DNA of 64,000 nt from DTU064 sp045588245 (GCA_045588245.1 JAZNDW010000018.1:62001-126000); one strand, 5' to 3'; positions 14,240 through 22,883 are shown, counted from the first letter of the stretch. The notes: a model not told the origin generated them from the letters alone. Program-made: numbers and translations.

Positions 14240-15475
14240 TTGATACAGGTCATCAACCTTACCAAAAAATACGGATCAAATCTTGCGGTGGATAACATCT
14301 CCTTCACCATTGAATCGGGGAAGATCTACGGTTTCCTCGGCCCGAACGGCGCAGGTAAATCAACCACCATGAATATTATCACAGGCTGTCTTGCCCCCAC
14401 CTCGGGCGAAGTCCTCATTGACGGTCACAGCATCGTAACGGAGCCCGTTGAAGCGAAAGCTCACATCGGATACTTGCCTGAGCTTCCTCCTCTTTACACT
14501 GATATGACTCCTCTTGAATATCTTACTTTCGTTGCTGAGGCGAAGGGAGTTCGCCGCGACAAGATCGATGAGGAAGTCAATTTCGTAATGGAAAAGACCG
14601 ACATCACGCACGTTTGCCGCCGCCTTATCCGCAATCTGTCGAAGGGATACCGTCAGCGTGTCGGCGTCGCTCAGGCGATGCTCGGCGATCCCGACGTCAT
14701 CATTCTCGATGAGCCCACAGTCGGACTTGACCCTCAGCAGATCATTGAGATCCGCGATCTCATCAAATCGCTCGGCGAGGACCGCACCGTTATTCTTTCA
14801 AGCCATATTCTGACGGAGGTTTCCTCCGTCTGTGACCATCTGATCGTCATTTCGGGCGGTAAGCTCGTCGCCAACGACACGATGGGAAACATCAGCCGTT
14901 CTCTTCAAACGGAGATCACAATGGATATCACCGTCAAGGCAAGCGAGAACGAGGTTTCCGCCGTTCTTTCCTCCATCGGCGAGATCACGTCGTGGCAGAT
15001 CACGTCCGCGAACGCGGAATCTACCTCCGCGAAGATCAAATATCCGACGGAGCTTGACTTGCGCGAAACGGTTTCGTTTGCTTTCTCCGACATAAGACGC
15101 GCCGTGCTTTCAATGTCCGTTGAGGAAGACGGACTTGAGGAGATCTTCCTCAAACTTACCGATTCGGGCAGCGGCGCCGTTAAAAACGGCGCTGAAGAAG
15201 ACGAAGAGAGCGAAGATGATGTCGAAGACGAAGAATACGGCGATGATGAAGGCGCTGACGAATTCGACGATGACGAAGAATACATCGTATACGACCCGAA
15301 GGATTATCTTGGCGACAACATCAAGGTAGACCTCGGCAACGCCGATGATACCGGCGAAGTTGAAGAAGCTGACGACGGCGGCGCCGTTGAAAACGGCGCT
15401 GAAAACGGCGCTGACGATGATAACGGCACCGATAACGGCGATGATGACTACAAGCCGCTTTTCGGCGGAAAGTGA
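14240..15475 (+). CDS. ABC transporter ATP-binding protein (GldA-like) with long acidic tail
   Basis: 411 aa from a TTG start at 14240, preceded by GGAGGG at 7 nt; the ATG at 14192 lacks a ribosome site and overlaps an inverted repeat. ATPase motifs: Walker A GPNGAGKST (34-42), signature LSKGYRQRVG, Walker B VIILDEPTVGLD, H-loop SSHI. Residues about 1-310 match CcmA/GldA-type exporters' ATPases. The last 100 residues are an unusual, almost wholly Asp/Glu/Asn/Gly tail, partly built from a repeated GGCGCCGTT-AAAACGGCGCTGA DNA unit (15171 and 15382 regions). It powers the permease encoded next. Confidence 0.9.
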   Translation: MIQVINLTKKYGSNLAVDNISFTIESGKIYGFLGPNGAGKSTTMNIITGCLAPTSGEVLIDGHSIVTEPVEAKAHIGYLPELPPLYTDMTPLEYLTFVAEAKGVRRDKIDEEVNFVMEKTDITHVCRRLIRNLSKGYRQRVGVAQAMLGDPDVIILDEPTVGLDPQQIIEIRDLIKSLGEDRTVILSSHILTEVSSVCDHLIVISGGKLVANDTMGNISRSLQTEITMDITVKASENEVSAVLSSIGEITSWQITSANAESTSAKIKYPTELDLRETVSFAFSDIRRAVLSMSVEEDGLEEIFLKLTDSGSGAVKNGAEEDEESEDDVEDEEYGDDEGADEFDDDEEYIVYDPKDYLGDNIKVDLGNADDTGEVEEADDGGAVENGAENGADDDNGTDNGDDDYKPLFGGK

Positions 15476-15486
15476 GGTAACGGGAA

Positions 15487-16359
15487 ATGCTTGCTATATA
15501 TAAAAAAGAAGTAAAATCGTATTTATACAGCATGATCGGATGCGTTATGATAGCGGTACTGCTTGCGTTTGTCGGATTTTTCACGATGATCATCAACATC
15601 GCTATGGGCGACCCTCACTTTGAGCTTTCGCTCGGCTTTCTCGTCGTTTACTGCATCGTTCTCGTTATAGTTCCGTTCGTAACGATGCGTTCTATCGCAG
15701 AAGAACGCCACTCAAAAACCGAGCAGCTCCTCTTTTCACTGCCGATACCGATGCACCGCGTCGTTTTGGCGAAATATTTCGCGCAGCTCACCGTTTTCGC
15801 CATTCCCATGGCGATTATGGCTCTTTATCCGATAATCTTCTCGCTTTTCGGCGAGGTAAATTTCGGCGCCACATACAGCGTTTGGCTCGTTATGCTTTTG
15901 CTCCTCGCCGCTATGGTGGCTATCGGAATATTCATCTCCAGCCTCGTTGAAAGTCAGATCGTCGCCGCGATCTTAACCGCGGGCGTCTATTTCCTGTTGT
16001 TCTTCATGTCGAACATCACATATTCTATGTCTGACTCTCCCGTTTCGTCGCTCGTTTCGTTTTGTCTCGTTGCCGCCATTTTCGGCATTATCGTTTATTT
16101 CCTGACGAAAAACGGAACGGTTTCGATGATCTCCGCACTCATTCCCATCGTCGGACTTCTGGCATTCTATCTCATCAATCCCGATGCTTTTTCGGGACTT
16201 TTCGCAGCCGTTATCGGAAAGCTTTCCCTTTTCGATCGCTTCGTTGCGCTCGTTTCCTACGAAACGCTTGATCTTACCGCTGTCGTTTACTATATCACCG
16301 TTTCCGTCGTCTTCGTTTTCATGACGGTTCAATCGGTTGAAAAACGCCGCTGGAATTAA
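15487..16359 (+). CDS. ABC transporter permease (GldF-like, ABC-2 type)
   Basis: 290 aa with six hydrophobic segments: about 15-37 (CVMIAVLLAFVGFFTMII), 52-70, 100-120, 135-158, 165-183, 195-225 and a C-terminal segment near 260-282. The start MLAIYKKEVKSYL and the cytoplasmic RSIAEERHSKTEQLLFSLPI loop are typical of ABC-2 permeases of the GldF/NosY type. It lies 11 nt after the ATPase gene and 15 nt before the GldG-like gene, so the three proteins should form one membrane complex. Cargo is unknown. Confidence 0.9.
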   Translation: MLAIYKKEVKSYLYSMIGCVMIAVLLAFVGFFTMIINIAMGDPHFELSLGFLVVYCIVLVIVPFVTMRSIAEERHSKTEQLLFSLPIPMHRVVLAKYFAQLTVFAIPMAIMALYPIIFSLFGEVNFGATYSVWLVMLLLLAAMVAIGIFISSLVESQIVAAILTAGVYFLLFFMSNITYSMSDSPVSSLVSFCLVAAIFGIIVYFLTKNGTVSMISALIPIVGLLAFYLINPDAFSGLFAAVIGKLSLFDRFVALVSYETLDLTAVVYYITVSVVFVFMTVQSVEKRRWN

Positions 16360-16374
16360 CGGGAGGTAACCGTA

Positions 16375-17850
16375 ATGGAAAACAACAAATTAAACACCCC
16401 CGATAAATCCCGCTCCCTGAAACTCGGCGGATACAGCATCATTCTAACCGTTATCGTTATCGCCGCAGCGATACTCGTCAATCTTATCGTGGAAGCGCTC
16501 CCCGCAAGATTCACCGTTTTCGACCTGTCGGGAGATAATATTTACGAAATATCCGAGGACTCCGAAAAATTCCTCGAAAAGCTCGATTCGGACATCACCA
16601 TATACTACGTTTCCTCCGCAGAAGGCAAAAACGGCAGGCTCGACGCTTTTGTAAAGAGCTATGCCGAGCGTTCGAACCGCATCACGCTCGAATACGTTGA
16701 TCCCGAAGCAGATTACGCTTTCGTCAGCGAACACGGTGTAACGGATGAAAACTCGCTCATCGTCGTCTCCGAGCTTCGCACGCAGACGATACCGTACGAT
16801 TCGATCTTCCAATATTCTGAAGAACTTTGGCAAGAATATTATTCAACGTATTACTTTTACGGTCAATCGATCGAAGAAGTATTTGAATACGACGTCTTCG
16901 ACGCCGACAATCAGATCACTTCCGCCATCGACTACGTTACGACCGACAAGCTTCCCGTCGTTTATATGCTGACAGGTCACGGCGAAACGGCACTCTCAAC
17001 CGTTATCTCCGCGCTCGTCGATTATAACAACATCATCACAAAGGATCTGAGCCTGCTCTCCACCGCAAACGCGGTCCCCGAGGACGCAAGCGTCATCATC
17101 ATCAACAATCCTACCTCCGACCTGACAGCAGCCGAAGCCGAAGCACTCTGTGCCTTCATCGACGGCGGCGGCAAGGTCATCATGGTAACGGACGTTAATA
17201 ACTACAGCACGACCGTCATGGAAAATCTCACCGACGTTGCCGAGCATTGCGGACTTACGGCGCACGACGGCGTCGTGCTTGAAGAAAACACGAGCTACTA
17301 TTCACAGTATCAGTATTTTCTGCTGCCAAAGCTTAAAGAATCACCCTTGACTGCATCAATCGCAAATCCCTCAAGCGTAACACTCGTAATGAACCGCGCT
17401 CACGCCATCGTTGAAGACGAAACTTACGAAGGAACTATGACGGTTTCGCCCGTTATCGTAACTTCCGACACCGCATACGTCATCGGCGAGAGCGAAGAAG
17501 TGCGTGCACGTAAGGATGATGACGTCACCGGTACGTTCTATCTCGGTGCCCTCTCGCGTGATTATGAAACCGAGGGCATGCTCGTTTGGTATTCATCCTC
17601 GTTCATCAATGCTGATGAATCCATGTATTACGTAAATTACAACAATGTCTACGTTTTCGGCTATTCGATCACTGAGATCTGCGATAAGCCCGCCACGATC
17701 ACCGTCGATTCCGTCAACCTGAGCACAGACTCGTATCTCGTTTTCTCCGAGACGGCGTCGCTCATATGCACGGCACTTTTCCTCGTTGTGATCCCGCTTG
17801 CTGTACTCGTTCCCGGCATCGTTATTTTCATAGTCCGCCGCAGACGTTAA
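16375..17850 (+). CDS. GldG-like ABC transport auxiliary protein
   Basis: 491 aa. An N-terminal membrane segment (about 22-44, YSIILTVIVIAAAILVNLIV) is followed by a large extracytoplasmic domain: RFTVFDLSGDNIYEISEDSEKFLEKLDSDITIYYVSS, VYMLTGHGE, VIIINNPTSDLTAAEAEAL and DGGGKVIMVTD. A second membrane segment is near the C-terminus (CTALFLVVIPLAVLVPGIVIFIV) with an RRRR end. This is the architecture of GldG and its many non-gliding homologues, which pair with GldA/GldF-type ABC transporters. AGGT-type ribosome site precedes the ATG by 6 nt. Confidence 0.88.
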   Translation: MENNKLNTPDKSRSLKLGGYSIILTVIVIAAAILVNLIVEALPARFTVFDLSGDNIYEISEDSEKFLEKLDSDITIYYVSSAEGKNGRLDAFVKSYAERSNRITLEYVDPEADYAFVSEHGVTDENSLIVVSELRTQTIPYDSIFQYSEELWQEYYSTYYFYGQSIEEVFEYDVFDADNQITSAIDYVTTDKLPVVYMLTGHGETALSTVISALVDYNNIITKDLSLLSTANAVPEDASVIIINNPTSDLTAAEAEALCAFIDGGGKVIMVTDVNNYSTTVMENLTDVAEHCGLTAHDGVVLEENTSYYSQYQYFLLPKLKESPLTASIANPSSVTLVMNRAHAIVEDETYEGTMTVSPVIVTSDTAYVIGESEEVRARKDDDVTGTFYLGALSRDYETEGMLVWYSSSFINADESMYYVNYNNVYVFGYSITEICDKPATITVDSVNLSTDSYLVFSETASLICTALFLVVIPLAVLVPGIVIFIVRRRR

Positions 17851-17869
17851 ATCAAGGAGCTTCCCTATC

Positions 17870-18964
17870 ATGAATTCAAAAAAACGTAAAGAAAGAAAGC
17901 AGATCATAACGCTTCTCGTATGCGTTGCCGTCATCATTTTGCTCGTCGTGGTTTATGCGATGGTGAAAAACGGCTTTGACGGTCCTGCCGACACAGACAC
18001 CGGTCTCGGCGTCGAAAACATGGACGTCGGCACGTTTACCATAATCGACGAAACGTATTCGCTTATGACAAAGCTTTCCTATACCTACGATAACAATACG
18101 ATCTCGCTTGAGGTTGCGGAAAATAAATGGATACTCTCCGAGAATCCCGATTTCCCTCTCGATCTTGAAAAAGTCCTTTTGATGACTCAGGCGATCTCCG
18201 ATTACGGCGGATACCGCCGTATCGCTTACGACGAGTCAAAAATGGCATCTTACGGTTTTGACACTCCCCTTTACGACATCACAGCCACCTACGTTGAATC
18301 CGACGACGGCGAGCCCTACTCGCGCAGATACTATATCGGCGACAAAAACGAGCTGACGGGATACTACTACTTCTATGAAGACGGCAGCAACTATATATAT
18401 ATGGTAACAGATGCCCTCTTCCGTTACTTCAGCTATTCCGAAACGGATCTCTTCTTTGAGGACACGATCCCCGCGCCCGAGCTTTCGGACATCACCGCCA
18501 TGACGGCAACTTTGGCAGGACAGGAGCCCGTCGCTCTTGAAGTTCCCGAAACTGCCGCCAAAGAAAACGAAGACGGTGTGATCGAATATACGCCTCTTGA
18601 GCTCATCATGAATACGCTCATGTTCAAAGTCGATCTTGAGTACAAAAATCACGTTGCTTTCGCCGTCCGCGGCGAAAAGCTTGCCGAATACGGTCTTGAC
18701 TCCCCTGCTCTTACGCTGAAGCTTGACTACACGAAGTACGTTTCCGTTTCGACCGAGGACGGTTCGACCGGAGCTCAGATCAGCCTTGACGATACCGTCA
18801 CCGTGATGTTCGGCAACACCGCCAACGTTACCGAAACTGACAAGAACGGTGTCGAGGTTGAAAACACGATCGTTTACATCATGCTTGAGGGCTCGGAAAC
18901 CGTATATGCCGTTGACGCCGATTACTATACCGAGATTCTCGTCGCACTCGGCGTTGCGGAATAA
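17870..18964 (+). CDS. DUF4340 domain protein
   Basis: 364 aa. One N-terminal membrane anchor (about 11-30, IITLLVCVAVIILLVVVYAM), then an extracytoplasmic region of repeated alpha/beta units typical of DUF4340: LEVAENKWILSENPDFPLD, DYGGYRRIAYDESKMASYGFDTPLYDITATY, YYIGDKNELTGYYYFYEDGSNYIYMV, and a second set near YGLDSPALTLKLDY and VMFGNTANV. DUF4340 genes regularly end Gld-like ABC operons, as here (19 nt after the GldG-like gene). Function unknown. Confidence 0.88.
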   Translation: MNSKKRKERKQIITLLVCVAVIILLVVVYAMVKNGFDGPADTDTGLGVENMDVGTFTIIDETYSLMTKLSYTYDNNTISLEVAENKWILSENPDFPLDLEKVLLMTQAISDYGGYRRIAYDESKMASYGFDTPLYDITATYVESDDGEPYSRRYYIGDKNELTGYYYFYEDGSNYIYMVTDALFRYFSYSETDLFFEDTIPAPELSDITAMTATLAGQEPVALEVPETAAKENEDGVIEYTPLELIMNTLMFKVDLEYKNHVAFAVRGEKLAEYGLDSPALTLKLDYTKYVSVSTEDGSTGAQISLDDTVTVMFGNTANVTETDKNGVEVENTIVYIMLEGSETVYAVDADYYTEILVALGVAE

Positions 18965-18992
18965 AAATAAGGATAAAGTCGGAAAATTGTTA

Positions 18993-19021
18993 TTGACAGT
19001 GCCGATTATATGTGATACAAT
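18993..19021 (+). promoter_or_regulatory. Strong promoter of rpsF-ssb-rpsR
   Basis: TTGACA at 18993-18998, 17 nt, TACAAT at 19016-19021, with a TGA extension before the -10. Confidence 0.85.
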
Positions 19022-19051
19022 AAGCCGTTGCATAAAAGCGACGGCTTTTTT
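19022..19051 (+). terminator. Hairpin and T run overlapping the rpsF transcription start
   Basis: AAGCCGTTGC (19022-19031) pairs with GCGACGGCTT (19038-19047), followed by TTTTT. Because its 5' arm spans the expected rpsF start site, it most likely ends transcripts coming from the upstream ABC operon rather than attenuating rpsF. Confidence 0.6.
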
Positions 19052-19071
19052 GTTGCGCTTTTATGTCTCCT

Positions 19072-19104
19072 TACTGCCGCAAATTTTATGTTAGAGGCGG
19101 CAGT
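19072..19104 (+). promoter_or_regulatory. Stem-loop in the rpsF leader, candidate S6:S18 autoregulatory site
   Basis: CTGCCGC (about 19074-19080) pairs with GCGGCAG (about 19097-19103) around a 16-nt loop, 30 nt before the rpsF start. Many bacteria regulate this operon through an S6:S18-binding RNA in this position, but the conserved loop could not be verified by eye. Confidence 0.3.
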
Positions 19105-19132
19105 CATCACAGTCCATGAGGAGGTTATAAAC

Positions 19133-19552
19133 ATGGAAAACATCAAGAACACTTACGAAGTCCTCTACGCGCTCAGCGTAAAGAACGGCGAAGAAGCTGT
19201 TGAAGCAAACAAGGCAAAGATCAGAAGCCTTATCGCTGAAAACGCAGAAATCGTTGCCGAGGACGTTTGGGGCAAGCGCAAGTTCGCTTATCCTATCAAC
19301 TATCAGAACGAAGGCTACTACGTGCTCACGTACTTCAAGTCTGCTCCCGAATTCGTAGCAGAGCTTACCCGAGTACTCGGCATCACAGAAGACGCTCTCC
19401 GTTACATTATCCTTTCCGTTGACGAAAAGAAGCAGACCATCAACGTTAAGCCCGCTGCTGTAGAAGAAGTTGCAGTTGAGGAAGAAGTTGTTGTTGAAGC
19501 TCCCGTAGCTACTGAAGCTACAGAAGCTGCTGAAGATTCCGCAGCAGAATAA
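19133..19552 (+). CDS. rpsF: 30S ribosomal protein S6
   Basis: 139 aa from the ATG at 19133 with GAGGAGG upstream. S6 binds S18 on the platform of the small subunit. The ribosomal core covers residues 1-98: NTYEVLYALSVKNGEEAVE, VVAEDVWGKRKFAYPINYQNEGYYVLTYFKS and VLGITEDALRYIILSVDE. About 40 residues of Ala/Glu/Val-rich tail follow (VEEVAVEEEVVVEAPVA), an extension seen in several Clostridia. It opens the standard rpsF-ssb-rpsR operon. Codon bias is strong. Confidence 0.97.
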   Translation: MENIKNTYEVLYALSVKNGEEAVEANKAKIRSLIAENAEIVAEDVWGKRKFAYPINYQNEGYYVLTYFKSAPEFVAELTRVLGITEDALRYIILSVDEKKQTINVKPAAVEEVAVEEEVVVEAPVATEATEAAEDSAAE

Positions 19553-19566
19553 AGCGAGGCTGGCAG

Positions 19567-20034
19567 ATGGCTAACTTTAATTTTAACAAGGTAATTTTAG
19601 GCGGAAGACTGACTGCTGACCCCGAATTGAAAATGACATCTTCCGGCATCCCCGTTACCACATTCTCCATAGCTGTCAATCGTCGTTTCCAATCAAAGAG
19701 TCAGGACGGTCAGCAGCAATCCCAGCAGGCAGATTTCATTAACTGCACCGCATGGCGTTCCACCGCGGAGTTTATTACACGTTACTTCCGCCGCGGCAGC
19801 TCCATCTGCGTTACAGGCTCTATCCAGACAAGAACCTGGACAGACCAGCAGGGACAAAAGAGATACGCTACCGACGTCGTTGTCGACGAAGCTATGTTCG
19901 TTGACGCGAAGGGTGAAGGCTCCTCTGCGGGCACGTACACTCCCGACGCTTACGGCGCACCTGCATACACCGGCGGCAACACTGCCGCACCCAAGTTCGA
20001 GGAGATCTCGGACGACGATGACCTCCCGTTTTAA
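19567..20034 (+). CDS. ssb: Single-stranded DNA-binding protein
   Basis: 155 aa. OB-fold from residue 1 to about 110: NFNKVILGGRLTADPELKMTSSGIPVTTFSIAVNR, DFINCTAWRSTAEFITRYFRRGSSICVTGSIQTRTW and YATDVVVDEAMF. A Gly/Ala/Pro-rich linker leads to the acidic tip DDDDLPF, the docking motif for replication and repair partners. It protects single-stranded DNA during replication. Lies between rpsF and rpsR, 14 nt after rpsF. Confidence 0.97.
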   Translation: MANFNFNKVILGGRLTADPELKMTSSGIPVTTFSIAVNRRFQSKSQDGQQQSQQADFINCTAWRSTAEFITRYFRRGSSICVTGSIQTRTWTDQQGQKRYATDVVVDEAMFVDAKGEGSSAGTYTPDAYGAPAYTGGNTAAPKFEEISDDDDLPF

Positions 20035-20073
20035 TCGGAAGGACCCAATTCACGAAAGGATAGGATTATTATA

Positions 20074-20358
20074 ATGGATAACAACCAGAACACGGCTCCC
20101 AAGACCGAAAGAACCGAAAACACACAGCGCTCTTACCGTCAGGCTCCCAAAAGAAGAAAGAAAGTTTGCATCTTCTGCGCTGACAAGATCGACTACATCG
20201 ACTACAAGGACACCGCACGTCTTCGCAAGTTTGTAAGCGAGCGTTCCAAGCTCCTTCCCCGCAGAATCACCGGTACTTGCGCAAAGCATCAGCGTCAGCT
20301 CACGCTCGCTATCAAGCGTTCCCGTCAGATGGCTCTTATGCCCTACGTTTCCGACTGA
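20074..20358 (+). CDS. rpsR: 30S ribosomal protein S18
   Basis: 94 aa. After a 25-residue variable N-terminus comes the S18 core: RRKKVCIFCADKIDYIDYKDTARLRKFVSERSKLLPRRITGTCAKHQRQL. The CIFC pair plus Cys and His in CAKH form the zinc-type (C+) variant of S18. It partners with S6 on the 30S platform. It is the last gene of the operon and is followed by a bidirectional terminator. Confidence 0.97.
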   Translation: MDNNQNTAPKTERTENTQRSYRQAPKRRKKVCIFCADKIDYIDYKDTARLRKFVSERSKLLPRRITGTCAKHQRQLTLAIKRSRQMALMPYVSD

Positions 20359-20376
20359 TTTTAGAATGAAGTCAAA

Positions 20377-20406
20377 AAAACGCACACCATACGGTGTGCG
20401 TTTTTT
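20377..20406. terminator. Bidirectional terminator between rpsR and the minus-strand surface gene
   Basis: AAAACGCACACC (20378-20389) pairs with GGTGTGCGTTTT (20394-20405); T runs on both strands. Confidence 0.95.
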
Positions 20407-20420
20407 GATTTTCACTTCAG

Positions 20421-21245
20421 TCAGTGCTTCTTGATCACAGCGCAGCCGAACGTGCCAACGAGTGCAACGATCACGGCAGATGCCGCAAGAGCTGAGCCGC
20501 AGCCGCTCTCTTCGGGTGCTTCGGTTTCGGGTGCCTCTGTTTCGGGTGCTTCAGTTTCGGGAGCCTCCGTTTCGGGTGCTTCGGTTTCGGGTGCTTCGGT
20601 TTCGGGAGCCTCTGTTTCGGGTGCTTCAGTTACAAGAGATTCAGCCGTATAAATGACGTCAAGACGTGCGATAGCAACGTCGAAGGTGTGGAACGTGCTC
20701 TTCATCCAGAGGCAGAACCAATCAGACTGCCGCCAGAGCTCGTCGCTGTTTTCGTTGTTGTAAAGCTCACAGAGCGGCAGCTCGATGTGATTCCAGCCGT
20801 TCACAAGCTCAAGATTTACAACAGCCTCGTAATACTGATACTGCTCGGTCGTGTTGCCGTGTGTGTCCGAACCGTCACCGAACTTGACCTTGAATTCACC
20901 CGAAATATCATAATCGATAACGGGGATAGCTTCAACGTAAATGTCCGCAACGAAGAGAACTCTGTCATACTCGTACTGCGACCAGTCCACTTCGTAATAG
21001 CGCTTCATGGAAAGCGAACTGCCCCACGCGGTGTCCCAGGTAGCGTGCTTGAGCGCCATCTTGCCGTCAACCTCCTCGATCGTGAGGGCGTCGGCAACGT
21101 TTGCGAGCCACGGATCAACAGATTCTGCAGCAGGGTCGAAAAGACGAATGATAAGCTCACCTTCGTCAACCGTTTCAGCAGATACGGAAACAAATGTTAC
21201 CGACATCATAATAACGGCAACGATGATTGGAATGATCTTTTTCAT
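20421..21245 (-). CDS. Secreted protein with (TEAPE)8 linker and Cys-containing C-terminal anchor
   Basis: 274 aa from the ATG at 21245 (GGAGG 8 nt upstream). Signal peptide MKKIIPIIVAVIMMSVTFVS, cut near SAE. Residues about 30-190 are a beta-rich domain of unknown family: IIRLFDPAAESVDPWLANV, YDRVLFVADIYVE, YYEAVVNLELVNGWNHIELPL and FHTFDVAIARLDVIY, which reads like a carbohydrate-binding jelly roll. Eight TEAPE repeats then lead to the GCGS-hydrophobic-GCA-KKH tail also present at 10562 and 11991. It stands alone with its own promoter. Confidence 0.8.
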   Translation of the reverse strand: MKKIIPIIVAVIMMSVTFVSVSAETVDEGELIIRLFDPAAESVDPWLANVADALTIEEVDGKMALKHATWDTAWGSSLSMKRYYEVDWSQYEYDRVLFVADIYVEAIPVIDYDISGEFKVKFGDGSDTHGNTTEQYQYYEAVVNLELVNGWNHIELPLCELYNNENSDELWRQSDWFCLWMKSTFHTFDVAIARLDVIYTAESLVTEAPETEAPETEAPETEAPETEAPETEAPETEAPETEAPEESGCGSALAASAVIVALVGTFGCAVIKKH

Positions 21246-21300
21246 GGGTATATCCTCCATACACATAATTCACAGCTTGTTTGCTGTCAGTTTCATATTT

Positions 21301-21329
21301 ATTATAGCAAATCAGAAAAAGCAAAGCAA
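21301..21329 (-). promoter_or_regulatory. Promoter of the TEAPE-repeat surface protein
   Basis: Minus strand: TTGCTT (21329-21324), 17 nt, TATAAT (21306-21301). The leader contains ACAGCAAACAAGCTGT, an imperfect inverted repeat. Confidence 0.7.
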
Positions 21330-21431
21330 CCGTACATTAATAATCAAAAAATAAAATAGATATTCTAAAAATAACACAGTTTCCGCTAAAAAAGCGACGC
21401 AAGTTTTATATCAGCAAAACACGCATCTTGC

Positions 21432-21460
21432 TTGACATATCACTTATGTTATTATATAAT
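21432..21460 (+). promoter_or_regulatory. Consensus sigma-A promoter of the CNNM/CorC-like gene
   Basis: TTGACA at 21432-21437, 17 nt, TATAAT at 21455-21460: a perfect match to the sigma-A consensus. Confidence 0.9.
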
Positions 21461-21506
21461 GCATACGTATAACTATGCCGTGGCACGGCAAGGAGGATTA
21501 ATAACT

Positions 21507-22841
21507 GTGCCTGATGATCATTTGTGGACTTTTGTAGCTTTATACATACTGTTCTTACTCTTATCAATGATGTTTTCCCTTTGCTACCGAGCCGTTTATT
21601 CGGGTATCGAATCAAGGCTCCGCAAAGCCGCAGACGATGGAGACAAAAACTCCGCCGCGCTGCTCCGAGCAACCGAAAACTCAGCCAAATTCGAACGTGA
21701 CGCTCTTTTTGTCATTTTCCTGTCTGTTGCTATTGCGTGTATTTGCGCCGTAGCCGCTTTCACTCCCGCGATCGCGTCACTCTTCGAAGGCTTTGATTCC
21801 GACACCGCCACGTTTCTTTTGGGCGCCGCTGTCGCTATTGTTGCCATGTTCGTGATCTACATCTTCACCGTTGTGATCCCGAAATCCGCCGCTGAGCAAA
21901 ATCCCGTCAAAGCTTATGCGCTCTCCGCATGGATATCGCGTCCGTTTTTCATTATTTTCAGACCCTTCGCGGCGCTCGCCACCGTCATCGCAGGTGCCGT
22001 ATTGAATCTTTTCGGAGTCCGTCAGGACGACTCCGAGGTCGTCACCGAGGATGAGATCCTCGACATGATCGACGCGGGCGAGGAATCCGGCAACATTGAA
22101 GCTGCCGAAAAGGAAATGATCGAAAACGTCTTTGAATTTTCCGACATCACCGCCTCGGACGTTATGACGCATCGAACAAAAATGGAAGCTCTTGAGATCA
22201 ACGACGGTGACGACGTTATCAGTGCACTGATCAAAGAAACGGGATTCTCACGCTTCCCCGTCTACGAGGATGACATTGACAATGTTGTCGGTGTGCTGTA
22301 CGCACGCGAATACCTGCTTGACCGTATGTCCGACACCCACACTCCCGTGTGCGAGCTGATGCATCAGCCGCTCGTCACCCCCGAACAGGTGAGAGCTGAC
22401 GTTTTGTTCCGTGAGATGCAGCAGAGCAAGGTCCATATCGCCATAGTTCTCGATGAATACGGCGGTGTTTCGGGTCTTGTCACGATGGAGGACCTGCTTG
22501 AAGAGATCTTCGGCAACATTTACGACGAGTTTGACGAGCATGAAACGCTCGACATACAAAAGCTCGGCGACAATCTATGGCGCGTTGCGGGCTCCGTTGA
22601 CCTTGAAACGCTTGCAGATACGATTGAATGCCGATTTGACGACGAGGTATACGAGGATTACGACACGCTCGGCGGTCTTGTGTTCTCCTCCCTTTCGCTC
22701 ATTCCCGATGATGGCGAGCAGCCGCACGTTCAGGCGTTCGGACTCGACATCAACGTTGAGGTCTTCGCAGACAGGCGCGTCGAATGGGCTACCGTTTCCG
22801 TTATCAAAAATGACGACGAGGACGAAAACGAAGACAAATAA
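21507..22841 (+). CDS. CNNM/hemolysin C-like transporter (DUF21-CBS-CorC)
   Basis: 444 aa from a GTG start at 21507 with AGGAGG 10 nt upstream; upstream in-frame ATG at 21432 overlaps the promoter and is impossible. DUF21/CNNM membrane domain about 1-185 with segments at 7-27, 68-92, 98-125 and 150-170; a CBS pair about 205-335 (DVMTHRTKMEAL, FSRFPVYEDDIDNVVGVLYAREYLL, HIAIVLDEYGGVSGLVTMEDLLEEIFG); a CorC_HlyC domain about 350-430. Homologues move or regulate Mg2+ and other divalent cations. The C-terminus is a short acidic tail. Confidence 0.9.
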   Translation: MPDDHLWTFVALYILFLLLSMMFSLCYRAVYSGIESRLRKAADDGDKNSAALLRATENSAKFERDALFVIFLSVAIACICAVAAFTPAIASLFEGFDSDTATFLLGAAVAIVAMFVIYIFTVVIPKSAAEQNPVKAYALSAWISRPFFIIFRPFAALATVIAGAVLNLFGVRQDDSEVVTEDEILDMIDAGEESGNIEAAEKEMIENVFEFSDITASDVMTHRTKMEALEINDGDDVISALIKETGFSRFPVYEDDIDNVVGVLYAREYLLDRMSDTHTPVCELMHQPLVTPEQVRADVLFREMQQSKVHIAIVLDEYGGVSGLVTMEDLLEEIFGNIYDEFDEHETLDIQKLGDNLWRVAGSVDLETLADTIECRFDDEVYEDYDTLGGLVFSSLSLIPDDGEQPHVQAFGLDINVEVFADRRVEWATVSVIKNDDEDENEDK

Positions 22842-22855
22842 TCAATCAATAAAAA

Positions 22856-22883
22856 TGCGAACACGGCGTGTTCGCACTTTTTT
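22856..22883. terminator. Bidirectional terminator between the CNNM gene and dpaB
   Basis: Stem TGCGAACAC / GTGTTCGCA (22856-22876), TTTTTT on the plus side and ATTTTTATT on the minus side. Confidence 0.9.
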
